Shown here piece after piece: positions 8,152 through 17,029 of a stretch of 64,000 bases of DNA. This DNA is from Ferrovibrio sp046297595. GTDB lineage: Bacteria; Pseudomonadota; Alphaproteobacteria; Ferrovibrionales; Ferrovibrionaceae. Made by a program: the position numbers and the translations under genes. The number at the start of each line of letters is the position of its first letter. The stretch's first letter is position 1. The DNA lies in the NCBI RefSeq assembly GCF_046297595.1, contig NZ_JBKBHT010000001.1:310001-374000 (forward strand), read 5' to 3'. The notes beneath the pieces are model-generated. The model saw nothing but the letters and a program-made list of their open reading frames with translations. It did no database searches and was not told the DNA's origin.

Positions 8152-9603
8152 ATGGCGATTCTGGTGCGCGGCGGAACGGTGGTAAATGCGGATTGCAGCC
8201 AGCGGGCGGATGTGCTGGTTGATGGCGGCACGATCAAGGCCGTCGGCCCTGATCTGGAAACGCCGGCCGGCGCCGAGGTCGTGGATGCCGGCGGCGCCTA
8301 TGTGATGCCGGGCGGCATCGATCCGCATACCCATATGGAGTTGCCCTTCATGGGCACGACCGCATCAGAGGATTTTTTCTCCGGTACTACCGCGGCAATG
8401 GTGGGCGGCACCACCATGATCATCGACTTCGTCATTCCCGACCCGCAGGAAAACCTGTTGTCGGCTTTCCGGAAATGGCGGGGTTGGTCGGAGAAATCAG
8501 CATCCGACTACAGCTTCCATGTCGCCGTCACATGGTGGGATGAAAGCGTACATCGCGACATGGGCACGCTGGTGCAGGAGCACGGCGTGAACAGCTTCAA
8601 GCACTTCATGGCCTACAAGAACGCCATTATGTGCGAAGACGAAGTGCTGGTGAACAGCTTCTTGCGTGCTCGTGAACTCGGAGCGCTCTGCACCGTGCAT
8701 GCCGAGAATGGTGAACTGGTATTCCATCTCCAGAAAGAGATTCTGAAGATGGGCATCACCGGCCCTGAGGGTCACCCACTATCGCGCCCACCGGAGGTCG
8801 AGGGAGAAGCCGCCAACCGGGCCATCCGCATCGCCCAGGTTCTGAACGTGCCGCTCTACATCGTGCATAACTCCTGCAAGGAATCGGTTGAAGCGATCAT
8901 CCGCGCCCGCAACGAGGGGCAGCGGGTGTTCGGCGAGGCCCTGGCCGGCCATCTGCTGATCGACGACAGCGTCTATCGCAACCCCGATTTCGCCACGGCA
9001 GCTGCCTATGTGATGAGCCCGCCTTTCCGGTCGAAGGAGCATCAGGCAGCGTTGTGGCGCGCGCTGCAGGCCGGCCACCTGCAGACAACGGCAACCGACC
9101 ATTGCTGCTTCTGCGCCGATCAGAAGGCAGCCGGACGCAACGACTTCACCAAGATCCCGAACGGCACCGGCGGCGTCGAAGACCGCATGCATGTGCTGTG
9201 GCATCATGGCGTGAACAAAGGCCGCCTGACACCGAACGAATTCGTTGCCGTCACCTCGGCCAATGCGGCCAAGATATTCAACCTCTATCCGCACAAGGGC
9301 GTGATCCAGGCTGGGGCTGACGCCGATCTTGTGGTATGGGACCCCAAGAAGACCCGGCGCATTTCGGCCAAAACCCACCATCAGAAGGTGGACTTCAACA
9401 TCTTCGAGGGCATGGAGGTGGAGGGTATCAATACCGTGACGATTTCACAGGGTCGAATTGTCTACAAGGATGGCGACGTGCGCAGCGTTAAGGGCGCCGG
9501 CCGCTACATCAATCGCCCGGCCTTCGCTCCCTACTATGCCGCCTTGAACCGCAAGGCCGAACTGGAACAGCCCAAACCGGTCCTGCGCAGCGCGGCAGAA
9601 TAA
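8152..9603 (+). CDS. hydA: Dihydropyrimidinase (D-hydantoinase family)
   Basis: A 483-residue zinc/metal cyclic amidohydrolase of the urease-related superfamily. The metal ligands are visible: DPHTHMELPF (HxH, near residue 60), the carbamylated lysine in NSFKHFMAYK (near 155), VHAENGEL (near 185), IVHNS (near 240) and the aspartate in TTATDHCCF (near 315). It hydrolyses dihydrouracil/dihydrothymine to N-carbamoyl-beta-amino acids, completing the route between PreAT and the beta-ureidopropionase at 3081-4316. The ATG at 8152 has AGGGGG nearby; an upstream in-frame ATG at 8110 abuts the operator and would add 14 unconserved residues. Confidence 0.94.
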   Translation: MAILVRGGTVVNADCSQRADVLVDGGTIKAVGPDLETPAGAEVVDAGGAYVMPGGIDPHTHMELPFMGTTASEDFFSGTTAAMVGGTTMIIDFVIPDPQENLLSAFRKWRGWSEKSASDYSFHVAVTWWDESVHRDMGTLVQEHGVNSFKHFMAYKNAIMCEDEVLVNSFLRARELGALCTVHAENGELVFHLQKEILKMGITGPEGHPLSRPPEVEGEAANRAIRIAQVLNVPLYIVHNSCKESVEAIIRARNEGQRVFGEALAGHLLIDDSVYRNPDFATAAAYVMSPPFRSKEHQAALWRALQAGHLQTTATDHCCFCADQKAAGRNDFTKIPNGTGGVEDRMHVLWHHGVNKGRLTPNEFVAVTSANAAKIFNLYPHKGVIQAGADADLVVWDPKKTRRISAKTHHQKVDFNIFEGMEVEGINTVTISQGRIVYKDGDVRSVKGAGRYINRPAFAPYYAALNRKAELEQPKPVLRSAAE

Positions 9604-9624
9604 ATCTCGACTACTTACGAACTA

Positions 9625-9657
9625 TTTTCCGGGTCGTTCAAAACACGACCCGGAAAA
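9625..9657. terminator. Hairpin between convergent hydA and the tautomerase gene
   Basis: A perfect 13-base-pair stem (TTTTCCGGGTCGT / ACGACCCGGAAAA) with a 7-base loop, 22 bases after the dihydropyrimidinase stop. The stem ends in A/T runs rather than a separate T tract, so it may act as a bidirectional terminator for hydA and for the long operon ending at 9817. The remaining 9658-9816 shows no gene. Confidence 0.55.
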
Positions 9658-9816
9658 CACAAAAAAACTAGCCGCTTTCGACTGAGTTGAAACGATCTGA
9701 CACGGTATCCCGCTCAACAGAAGAGCCGCGAACCGGGTCAATTGTTCACACCTTTGCCTAACTAGTTCGCCAGTTTCTCACTGAGCAGATGAAACTGGCC
9801 TGCACAATTCTGTAAT

Positions 9817-10383
9817 TTAACCACCATCCGACATACGCTCCGCAAGATCATTCCAAACCGCCTGATCCAGCAGATGCCCGCTCCGAACCGTGAACCGGTC
9901 GATGAACCGTATGCCGGCAAAAGCCGACCCGTCGGGCCAGATGCCTTCCAGCGTGCCGTAACAATAGACCACGGCATGATCCATGCCTGGCACGGTATCG
10001 AAGCGTTCATAAACCTTGCCGACCCTCTGATAGCGTGGTTTCGCCCAGGCGATCAGTTCATCCAGCGTTGTGAATCGTGCACCGCCCGGGAATACCATGG
10101 CAAAATCCGCGGCCAGAAAGGCATTGGCTGCCGCAAGGTCGCGGCGCTCCATGGCTGCCAGGAAGTCGCGCACGATCTGTTCGGGCGCCGGCGGCGGCGC
10201 TTTCGGGGATTTGCGCTGGTTGCCACGCCGATAGTTGGCGGCCTTGACCTCGTCGATCACGGCGGTGATGCCATCGGGCACCGCGCCCAGCACCGTGCGT
10301 GTCACCGCACTATAGCCTTCCAGCAGGCGGTCGCGTACCGCCTCATCATACCCTTCAATCAGAGTTACACGGATCACCGGCAT
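9817..10383 (-). CDS. Tautomerase-like N-terminal domain fused to NTF2/SnoaL-like domain
   Basis: A 188-residue two-domain protein. Residues 1-60 (MPVIRVTLIEGYDEAVRDRL, with LGAVPDGITAVIDEV) match the 4-oxalocrotonate tautomerase family, including the Pro immediately after Met that acts as catalytic base after Met removal. A linker rich in Pro/Ala/Lys follows. Residues about 70-188 (IVRDFLAAMERRDLAAANAF) look like a SnoaL/NTF2-like alpha+beta barrel. It is the last gene of the 14-gene operon, two bases after the flavoprotein stop. A keto-enol or double-bond shift on a pathway intermediate is plausible; substrate unknown. Confidence 0.75.
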   Translation of the reverse strand: MPVIRVTLIEGYDEAVRDRLLEGYSAVTRTVLGAVPDGITAVIDEVKAANYRRGNQRKSPKAPPPAPEQIVRDFLAAMERRDLAAANAFLAADFAMVFPGGARFTTLDELIAWAKPRYQRVGKVYERFDTVPGMDHAVVYCYGTLEGIWPDGSAFAGIRFIDRFTVRSGHLLDQAVWNDLAERMSDGG

Positions 10384-10385
10384 GG

Positions 10386-11792
10386 TCAGGCTCCCTGTTT
10401 GACGAGCGCGGCTGCGGTCCGGCCGGCCCTGGCACCAAGCACCGTCGCTGCCAGCAGACCATTCCCCGACAGATAACCATCACGGCCACGCCCGGAAATG
10501 CCACAGGCGGCACCGCCGCCAGCCAGCAGATTGGGCAAAGGCCGGCCATCCGCGCGCAGCACGCGGGCGTCGATGTCGATGTCCAGGCCGCCCTGGGTAT
10601 GGAACAGCGCCCCGGTCACCTTCACAGCATAAAACGGCGCGACCAGCGCGGGCCTGGACGTGAAGTCGCGGCCGAAGCGATCCTGCCGTTGTCCTGAAGC
10701 CAGTGCCTGCGTCTCGGCCAGCGTGGCGGCCAGTCTGTCCGTCGGCAGGCTGCAAAGCTCCGCCAGCGCTTCGATGCTGTCGGCCGATTTCACCGCGCCG
10801 CCCTTCAGCGCGTCGCGGTAATCCTCGAAATCGAGGCCCAGTTTATGCAGGCGCTCATCGAAGATGTTCCAGGCGACGCCGCCGGGCTGGGCGATCACAC
10901 GCATGGCCTGCTCGGAATAGCCGTCATGTTCGCAGGAGAAGCGTTCACCATTGGCGTTGACCTGGAAACCGCCTTCCATCATCAGCGCCCAGGTGATCAG
11001 GATGGCATGCGGCATCGCCAGCGAGCCATGACCCTGATAGGCACCGAGATGATTCACGGCGGCACCCAACTGTTCGCCCCACAGCAGCGCGTCGCCGCGA
11101 TTGCCGGTATGGCCGTAATACTGGGCTCCCTTCAGTTCCGGGATATGGCGCGCCACCAGGTCGGCATTGCCGCCGAATCCGGAACAGGCCAGGATCAGGG
11201 TTTTGCAGCCTATGCGTTCGGCCGACCCATCCGGCCGCTGCAGTTCCACGCCCCGCACGCGACCATCGGCATCGGCAAACAGCGTCGTGACCATGGTATC
11301 GCAGACGATATCGATGCCGGCTGCATTAGCCGCCGCCAGCAGGCCGGCAACCAGATCGGCGCCACTCCGCGAGATCGGCGCATGCATGCGCGCCCGGCTG
11401 TGGCCAGGATAGAGGAAGCCTTCCACCAGGGTCAGCGGCACATGATGGGTTTGAACCAGCCAGTCAATCGTGGGGCCTGATGCGGCGCAGATCGCTTCCA
11501 CCATCGCCGGGTCATTTTCCCCATGGGCCTTGGCCTGGATGTCGGCCGCCATGATGGCCGGAGAATCTTCGATACCGCGCGCCTTCTGCAACGCCGTGCC
11601 TGCGGCCGGGATCATGCCCGACGACATGGCGGTGGAACCGCTGGGCGACGGATCGCGCTCCAGCACCAGCACCTCGGCGCCGGCATCGCGCGCCGCCAGC
11701 GCCGCCGTCAGGCCGCAGGCGCCGCCGCCGATCACCAGAACCGGGGTCTCCAGCGGAAAATCGATACCCGCGGCCGGCAGAACCCTGCTCAT
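10386..11792 (-). CDS. FAD-dependent oxidoreductase, fumarate-reductase/ketosteroid-dehydrogenase-like
   Basis: A 468-residue flavoprotein. The N-terminal Rossmann site is VLVIGGGACGLTAALAARDA, followed by LERDPSPSGSTAMSSG, the typical FAD_binding_2 pattern. The C-terminal GGGAACGISGRGRDGYLSG closes the FAD site. Family members oxidise or reduce C=C bonds next to carbonyls (fumarate reductase, 3-ketosteroid delta1-dehydrogenase, urocanate-reductase types). No signal peptide, heme domain or FMN domain is visible, so it is probably a cytoplasmic enzyme. It starts inside the stop of the isochorismatase-like gene (ATGA, 11789-11792). A redox step on the unsaturated intermediate of this operon is inferred. 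Confidence 0.8.
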   Translation of the reverse strand: MSRVLPAAGIDFPLETPVLVIGGGACGLTAALAARDAGAEVLVLERDPSPSGSTAMSSGMIPAAGTALQKARGIEDSPAIMAADIQAKAHGENDPAMVEAICAASGPTIDWLVQTHHVPLTLVEGFLYPGHSRARMHAPISRSGADLVAGLLAAANAAGIDIVCDTMVTTLFADADGRVRGVELQRPDGSAERIGCKTLILACSGFGGNADLVARHIPELKGAQYYGHTGNRGDALLWGEQLGAAVNHLGAYQGHGSLAMPHAILITWALMMEGGFQVNANGERFSCEHDGYSEQAMRVIAQPGGVAWNIFDERLHKLGLDFEDYRDALKGGAVKSADSIEALAELCSLPTDRLAATLAETQALASGQRQDRFGRDFTSRPALVAPFYAVKVTGALFHTQGGLDIDIDARVLRADGRPLPNLLAGGGAACGISGRGRDGYLSGNGLLAATVLGARAGRTAAALVKQGA

Positions 11793-12400
11793 GCCGCTTT
11801 GATCAGCGCCGTTGCCTCGGCGCAGGTCAGCCTCGGCGCAATGGTGCCCAAGGAGGCAATGCTGGCCTCATGCGCCTCCTTCGAGAAGGCCGCACAGCCA
11901 TCGGTCAGCAGCATGGCATGGAAATCGCGCACATGGGCATCGCGCAGGGTACTGGCGACACCGCCGTTGGTGACGATGCCGCCGACCAGCAATGTGTCGA
12001 TCCCGACCTTGCGCAACACGAATTCAAGCCGCGTCATGTAGAAAGCGGAATAGGCCACCTTCTCGATCATGAAGTCGGCCGGCGCCAGTTCGTCGATCAG
12101 GTTGTGCCCCCAGGCACCAGGCTGAAAATCCCCTTTCCGCAAGAAGGGGCGAAGCTGCTTCAGATGCGGACTGATCAGCGGCTCGCCGCCCCGGCCCGGC
12201 ACCAGGGTAAACTGGGTCGAGACGATCCAGCCGCCGGCTGCCCGCATCGCATCGGCCACTGATTTCATGCTGGCGATCAGCGCCGCCACACCGGGCAGGT
12301 TGGCTCCGCCACGGGCATAGGCGCCATCGGCATGCAGAAAATCGTTCTGCAGATCGACGATCAGTAAAGCGGTGTGCTTCAGATCCAGCCCGTTGCTCAT
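11789..12400 (-). CDS. Isochorismatase-fold hydrolase lacking the catalytic Cys
   Basis: A 203-residue isochorismatase-family protein. The family Asp is in ALLIVDLQNDF and the Lys in RKGDFQPGAWG. The usual nucleophile motif (TNxCVxST) reads TNGGVASTLRDA, so the Cys position is Gly. Family members with Cys are amidases (N-carbamoylsarcosine, maleamate, nicotinamide); members with Gly here include EntB/PhzD isochorismatases, which do not need the thiol. The gene lies between HyuA and the flavoprotein with ATGA overlaps on both sides. It is either a non-amidase hydrolase or a protein using another mechanism; the amidase label should not be applied automatically. Confidence 0.8.
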   Translation of the reverse strand: MSNGLDLKHTALLIVDLQNDFLHADGAYARGGANLPGVAALIASMKSVADAMRAAGGWIVSTQFTLVPGRGGEPLISPHLKQLRPFLRKGDFQPGAWGHNLIDELAPADFMIEKVAYSAFYMTRLEFVLRKVGIDTLLVGGIVTNGGVASTLRDAHVRDFHAMLLTDGCAAFSKEAHEASIASLGTIAPRLTCAEATALIKAA

Positions 12401-14469
12401 GCAGCCTTCCGCTTCACGACCAGGTTGCCGAAATTGTCCACCTCGCCCACCAGATCGGGCTCGATCAGGATCGTGGTATCGGGCTGCTCCAGGATAGCCG
12501 GACCGGGGATTACAGCACCAAGCGGCAGTTCCAGCCGGCGATAGATGCCGGCCTCGTGCCAGGCGCCATCGAGCCAGACCTGACGCGTGGTGCGTTTGGC
12601 GGCTTCGACCGAGCCTTCTTTCGGCGGGGCCAGCAGGCCGAGGTCGAATTTCTTGCGCCGGCCGATGGCAGCAACACGCAGGTTGAGTACGCGGATGCCG
12701 ATCTTTTCCAGCACACGACCGAATGCCGCCGCATAAGCAGCCTCAAAGGCAGCCTTGATGCCATCGCGGGTCAGCTTCGCCGGGGTGGCGAAATCACCCG
12801 ACAACGGAACCGCTACGGTATGGGTCTGGCCCAGATACGACATATCGAGTTCGACCGTGATGCTCCGCCCCTCGAAGGCAATGCCGGCCTGATCGAGCAA
12901 CCGCGTGCCTTCCGCTGCCGCCTCATTGATGGCCGCATCGAGGATGGCGGTATCTGTGTCGTCCAGGGTCTTATTCACCGTGCGCACAAAATCGTGCCGC
13001 ATATCGGCGATCACGCAGCCCAAGGCCGAAGTCACGCCGGGGAAGCGCGGCACCAGTGCCGAGGCCAGACCGACTTCCTTGATCAGCGCGCCGACATGCA
13101 GCGAACCACCGCCACCAAACGGCATGGCAGCGAAGTCGCGCGGGTTATGACCGCGTTCGATGGAAACCAGTCGGATGGCACCGGCCATGCGCGAATTCGC
13201 CACCTTGATGATGGCTTCGGCCGCCGCCATCACGTCGAGCCCCAGCGGCTCGGCAATGTGCTTGCGGATGGCTTCCCTGGCCGCCTCGACATCCAGCCGC
13301 TTGAGCTTGCCGCCAATCGGCCGCTCGGCATCGATGCGGCCCATGACGACATTCGCATCGGTGACGGTCGGCCGGTCGTTGCCCAGGCCATAGGCCACTG
13401 GGCCCGGATCGGAACCGGCGCTTTCAGGGCCGATCTGCAGGATGCCGCCACGGTCGATCCAGGCGATCGACCCGCCGCCCGCGCCGATGGTGGTGATCTC
13501 GATCATCGGCGCGCGCACCACCATGCCGAAGTCGATGGCGGTCTGCGCACTCATGGCCGGCTCGCCACCAGCAATCAGCGAGACGTCGAAGCTGGTGCCG
13601 CCCATGTCGCAGGTCACCACATTGGGGAAACCTGCCGCCATGGCGATGTGCTGGCAAGCGATCACACCGGCGGCTGGACCAGAGAGCGCCGTGCGCACGG
13701 GGCGGCTGGCGGCGCTGTCCACGCTCATCACGCCACCATTGGACTGCACGATCAGCAGCTGGCCGCCGAAGCCGTCGCCCTGCAGGCGGTCTTCCAGCTT
13801 GCGCAGATAACTGCCCACCGGCGGCTGCAGATAGGCATTCAGCGCAGCCGTGGACGTGCGTTCGAATTCACGGATTTCGGGCAGGATGTCGGAAGATGCC
13901 GTGACATAGGCATTCGGCCAGACGTCTTTGAGCGCAGCCAATGCGACCCGCTCGTTTTCCGGATTGGCGTAGGCATTCACGAACACGATGGCGACCGCCT
14001 CGGCGCCACGGGCCAGCAGCTCCTGCGCCACGCGCTTCACCTCGGCCGGATCGACCGTCTGCCGGATGCTGCCATCGGCCAGCACGCGTTCACCCACTTC
14101 CAGGCGCAGGTCGCGCGGTACCACCGGCATGAACTGGCCCCACAGGCCCCAGGTGCTGGGCCGGTCGCGCCGGCGCATCTCCAGCACATCGCGGAAACCA
14201 CGCGTGGTGATGATGCCCGTGCGCGCACCCTTGCGCTCCAGCAGCGCATTGGTGCCCACCGTGGTGCCATGCACGACCGTGGCGATCTGCTTCGGCTCGG
14301 CTTTGGATCGCAGGCCTTCGATGAATCCGGTGGCCTGGTCGCCGCGGGTGGACGGTACCTTGGCGATATCGATGCGGCCCCTGGCCTCGTCGAGAAAAAA
14401 GACGTCGGTGAAGGTGCCACCGACATCGACGCCAACGGCAAAACGCGGGATGGTGGTCTGGTCGGTCAT
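12397..14469 (-). CDS. Hydantoinase/oxoprolinase subunit A (HyuA-like)
   Basis: A 690-residue protein with the N-terminal actin-like ATP-binding start FAVGVDVGGTFTDVFFLD, the central hydantoinase A domain (GPAAGVIACQHIA, TCDMGGTSFDVSLI) and a C-terminal Hydant_A_C-type domain. With HyuB it forms ATP-dependent enzymes that open cyclic amides (5-oxoproline, N-methylhydantoin) or carboxylate ketones (acetone and acetophenone carboxylases). A third carboxylase subunit is absent here and hydrolytic neighbours are present, so a cyclic-amide hydrolase is favoured. It overlaps hyuB and the isochorismatase-like gene by 4 bases each. Confidence 0.88.
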   Translation of the reverse strand: MTDQTTIPRFAVGVDVGGTFTDVFFLDEARGRIDIAKVPSTRGDQATGFIEGLRSKAEPKQIATVVHGTTVGTNALLERKGARTGIITTRGFRDVLEMRRRDRPSTWGLWGQFMPVVPRDLRLEVGERVLADGSIRQTVDPAEVKRVAQELLARGAEAVAIVFVNAYANPENERVALAALKDVWPNAYVTASSDILPEIREFERTSTAALNAYLQPPVGSYLRKLEDRLQGDGFGGQLLIVQSNGGVMSVDSAASRPVRTALSGPAAGVIACQHIAMAAGFPNVVTCDMGGTSFDVSLIAGGEPAMSAQTAIDFGMVVRAPMIEITTIGAGGGSIAWIDRGGILQIGPESAGSDPGPVAYGLGNDRPTVTDANVVMGRIDAERPIGGKLKRLDVEAAREAIRKHIAEPLGLDVMAAAEAIIKVANSRMAGAIRLVSIERGHNPRDFAAMPFGGGGSLHVGALIKEVGLASALVPRFPGVTSALGCVIADMRHDFVRTVNKTLDDTDTAILDAAINEAAAEGTRLLDQAGIAFEGRSITVELDMSYLGQTHTVAVPLSGDFATPAKLTRDGIKAAFEAAYAAAFGRVLEKIGIRVLNLRVAAIGRRKKFDLGLLAPPKEGSVEAAKRTTRQVWLDGAWHEAGIYRRLELPLGAVIPGPAILEQPDTTILIEPDLVGEVDNFGNLVVKRKAA

Positions 14470-16151
14470 TCCGCGGCCTCCTTGGCATTGCGGCCATAAT
14501 CGCGGGCAACGCCCTCTTCGGTGACATAACCAAGCCGCAAATCCTCTGCGATGCGCTCGGGCTTGCGCTCGGATGGTGGGCCGTAGCCACCGCCGCCCGG
14601 CGTCTCAAGCCGGATGCGTTCGCCTTTCTTCAGCTTGGCATCGTGCAACTTCGACACCATGGCCGGCTCTGCAGCCTTGCCGTCCTTGGGATAGAAGAAG
14701 CGGTTGTGCTGCGCGGCATGGCCACCCAGAACACCGGCGGGGGCGTATTTGCCGCGCTCGCCGAACAGGAACAGATCGGCCTCCTCTTCCAGCAATTCGA
14801 TCTCGTAGACCGCACCAAGGCCGCCGCGATTGCGGCCGGCGCCGCCGCTGTCGGCCCGCAGGCTCCATTCGGTGAACATCACCGGATAGGCCGCCTCAAG
14901 GATTTCCAGCGGCGGAATCGTCGCCATCGAGATCGGCGCATTGCCGTGATTCAGGCCATCGCCCTGCGGGTGGCCGCCATGGCCGCCGCCAAAGAAACTG
15001 AACATCACCCAGCGGCGACCATCCCTGCGATGGCCTGCCAGCGACAGCGCATTGATGGTGCCATAGGCGCAGCCATTCACGCGTTCGGGTGCAATCTGGG
15101 CGAAGGCCTGGAAGATCACGTCGATCACACGCAGGATCGTTTCGGTATAGCCACCCACCGGCTTGGGCGCTTTCACACTGATCAGGCTGGTTTCGGGAAT
15201 GACGAACTTCACCGGCTCCAGCACGCCCGAGTTGGCCGGAACATCGGGGAAGATGTGCTTGATTGCCACGTAACAGGCGGCGATGGCGGTGGAGCGCGCG
15301 ATATTCAGCGGTCCGGCGCAGGCCGGCGAAGTGCGCGAGAAATCCAGCGTCAGGGTCTCGCCCTCGATCACCACTTCCAGGCCGATACGCAGGGCCTCGT
15401 CGCGGATACCGTCATTGTCGAGGAAATCCTCGGCGGCATAGCGACCATCGGGCAGTTCGCGCAGCAGGCTGCGGAACTGGATCGCTGCGCGCTTTTTCAG
15501 TTCGGCCAGCGCCTCTGCCACCGTGCCATCGCCGTATTCGTCCAGCAGGGCATGCAGGCGTTTGGCACCGAGATCGAGTGCATTCACCTGGCCATTCATA
15601 TCGCCATAGAGGCTGTCCGGCAGGCGGGTATTGGCGCGCAGGATATCCACCACATCCTGCCGCAACTGGCCGGCGGCATAAAGCTTCACCGGCGGAATCA
15701 CCATGCCTTCCTGGAAGGCTTCGGTGGCGACCGGGTTGTAGTTGCCCGGCACGTTGCCGCCGACATCATGCCAGTGACCGACGGAGGCCAGGTAGCAGAA
15801 GACCCTGCCGTCGCGGAAAAACGGCCGCACCAGCTTGAAATCGCTCAGGTGCGTGCCGCCGTCGTAGGGATCGTTGAAGATATAGACGTCGCCGTCCTGC
15901 AGGTTGCCGTCCTTGGCCGCCTTGTCGATCACGGCCTTCACGGCGAAGGCCATGGCACCGACGAAGATCGGCAGGCCGGACTTGCCCTGCACCAGCGTTT
16001 CGCCGGTGGTCGCGTGATACAAGCCATGACTGGCGTCATGCGCCTCGGCAATGATCGGATTGAATGCCGAGCGGAACAGGGTGGCGTCCATTTCGTCGGC
16101 GACCTGTTCCAGCCGGCCTTTCAGCACGGCAAGGGTGATGGGATCGATCAT
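14466..16151 (-). CDS. Hydantoinase/oxoprolinase subunit B (HyuB-like)
   Basis: A 561-residue hydantoinase B-family protein, the partner of HyuA. Family features include the N-terminal ITLAVLKGRLEQVADEMDAT, FNDPYDGGTHLSDFKLVRPF near residue 95, and the Gly-rich C-terminal ETPGGGGYGPPSER. It starts within the stop of the lyase gene (ATGA at 16148-16151) and ends in the start of hyuA. The ATP-dependent ring-opening reaction is known for the family; the actual substrate here is not known. Confidence 0.88.
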   Translation of the reverse strand: MIDPITLAVLKGRLEQVADEMDATLFRSAFNPIIAEAHDASHGLYHATTGETLVQGKSGLPIFVGAMAFAVKAVIDKAAKDGNLQDGDVYIFNDPYDGGTHLSDFKLVRPFFRDGRVFCYLASVGHWHDVGGNVPGNYNPVATEAFQEGMVIPPVKLYAAGQLRQDVVDILRANTRLPDSLYGDMNGQVNALDLGAKRLHALLDEYGDGTVAEALAELKKRAAIQFRSLLRELPDGRYAAEDFLDNDGIRDEALRIGLEVVIEGETLTLDFSRTSPACAGPLNIARSTAIAACYVAIKHIFPDVPANSGVLEPVKFVIPETSLISVKAPKPVGGYTETILRVIDVIFQAFAQIAPERVNGCAYGTINALSLAGHRRDGRRWVMFSFFGGGHGGHPQGDGLNHGNAPISMATIPPLEILEAAYPVMFTEWSLRADSGGAGRNRGGLGAVYEIELLEEEADLFLFGERGKYAPAGVLGGHAAQHNRFFYPKDGKAAEPAMVSKLHDAKLKKGERIRLETPGGGGYGPPSERKPERIAEDLRLGYVTEEGVARDYGRNAKEAAE

Positions 16152-17029
16152 GGCCGGTCCTCGTAACGGGAAGGATCATACTGGCGGCCCTGGGCCAGCA
16201 ATTCTGGCGTACCGATCAGGGCATTGAGAGCGGCGAAATCCAGCATCTGGTCGCGGAACGGCGCCGTGGTGCCGTTCTGCTTCAGCGATGCGAAATAGGC
16301 TGTCATGCAATGGGCCAAAGCACGGGTCAGGCCACCTGGGAAGATCACCAGACGATAACCGATCTCGGCCAGGTCGGTGGCCGAGAGCAGCGGCGTCTTG
16401 CCGCCTTCCACCATATTAGCCAGCAGCGGCACGCGGTTGCCGAAACGGCTGGTGATGGTGCGCATCTCGTCCACGCTCTGCGGTGCTTCGACGAACAACA
16501 TGTCGCAGCCGGCTTCCATGTAGCGCGCGGCGCGCTCCATCGCAGCATCGAAGCCTTCCACGGCGATGGCATCGGTACGGGCAACGATCAACGTCTGGTC
16601 GGATGTCCGGGCATCCAGGGCGGCCTTGATCTTGCCGACCATCTCGGCCGGAGACACCAGCGTCTTGCCATCCAGATGACCGCAGCGCTTCGGACTGGCC
16701 TGATCCTCAAGCTGGATGCCGGATGCGCCGTTGCGCTCGAACAGCCGCACGGTGCGCTGCACGTTCAGCGCATTGCCAAATCCGGTATCAGCATCGACGA
16801 TGATGTCGGTCTCTACCCGCTCGCGGATGGCGCCCAGCGTGTCGGCTACCTCCGTCATCGAAACCAGACCGATATCCGAGCGACCGAACCGGGTATAGGC
16901 AATGCTGGCGCCGGATAGGTACAGCGCCTCAAAACCTGCCTGGGTGGCGACCAGCGCGCTCAGGCCATCATAGACACCCGGCGCGACGACGATCTCGCCG
17001 CTCCGCAAACGTTCGCGCAGCTTACTCAT
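16148..17029 (-). CDS. Isocitrate lyase/PEP mutase-family lyase (2,3-dimethylmalate or 2-methylisocitrate lyase-like)
   Basis: A 293-residue alpha/beta-barrel lyase. DADTGFGNALNVQRTVRLF (metal-binding DxD-type loop), GIQLEDQ and the catalytic-cysteine loop KRCGHLDGK are all intact. The KRCGH form is found in C-C lyases such as 2-methylisocitrate lyase, oxaloacetate decarboxylase relatives and 2,3-dimethylmalate lyase. It cleaves a 2- or 3-hydroxy diacid to two smaller acids such as pyruvate plus propionate or succinate. The ATG at 17029 has GGAGG upstream and overlaps the stop of the aconitase-small-subunit gene (ATGA). Next to an aconitase-like pair, the dehydratase-then-lyase order recalls the DmdAB-Dml steps of nicotinate fermentation. 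Confidence 0.85.
   Translation of the reverse strand: MSKLRERLRSGEIVVAPGVYDGLSALVATQAGFEALYLSGASIAYTRFGRSDIGLVSMTEVADTLGAIRERVETDIIVDADTGFGNALNVQRTVRLFERNGASGIQLEDQASPKRCGHLDGKTLVSPAEMVGKIKAALDARTSDQTLIVARTDAIAVEGFDAAMERAARYMEAGCDMLFVEAPQSVDEMRTITSRFGNRVPLLANMVEGGKTPLLSATDLAEIGYRLVIFPGGLTRALAHCMTAYFASLKQNGTTAPFRDQMLDFAALNALIGTPELLAQGRQYDPSRYEDRP

Noticed and set aside
12556..14499. A 647-codon open frame opposite hyuA, and similar long opposite-strand frames at 4563-6341, 14643-16166 and 53321-54961
   Set aside because: These are antisense shadows of clearly recognisable genes, caused by high third-position GC. Their translations are rich in His, Arg, Gln and Asp without any family motif.
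12397..16151. Acetone/acetophenone carboxylase assignment for HyuA/HyuB
   Set aside because: The third (gamma or small) carboxylase subunit is missing, and the neighbours are amide- and diacid-processing enzymes.
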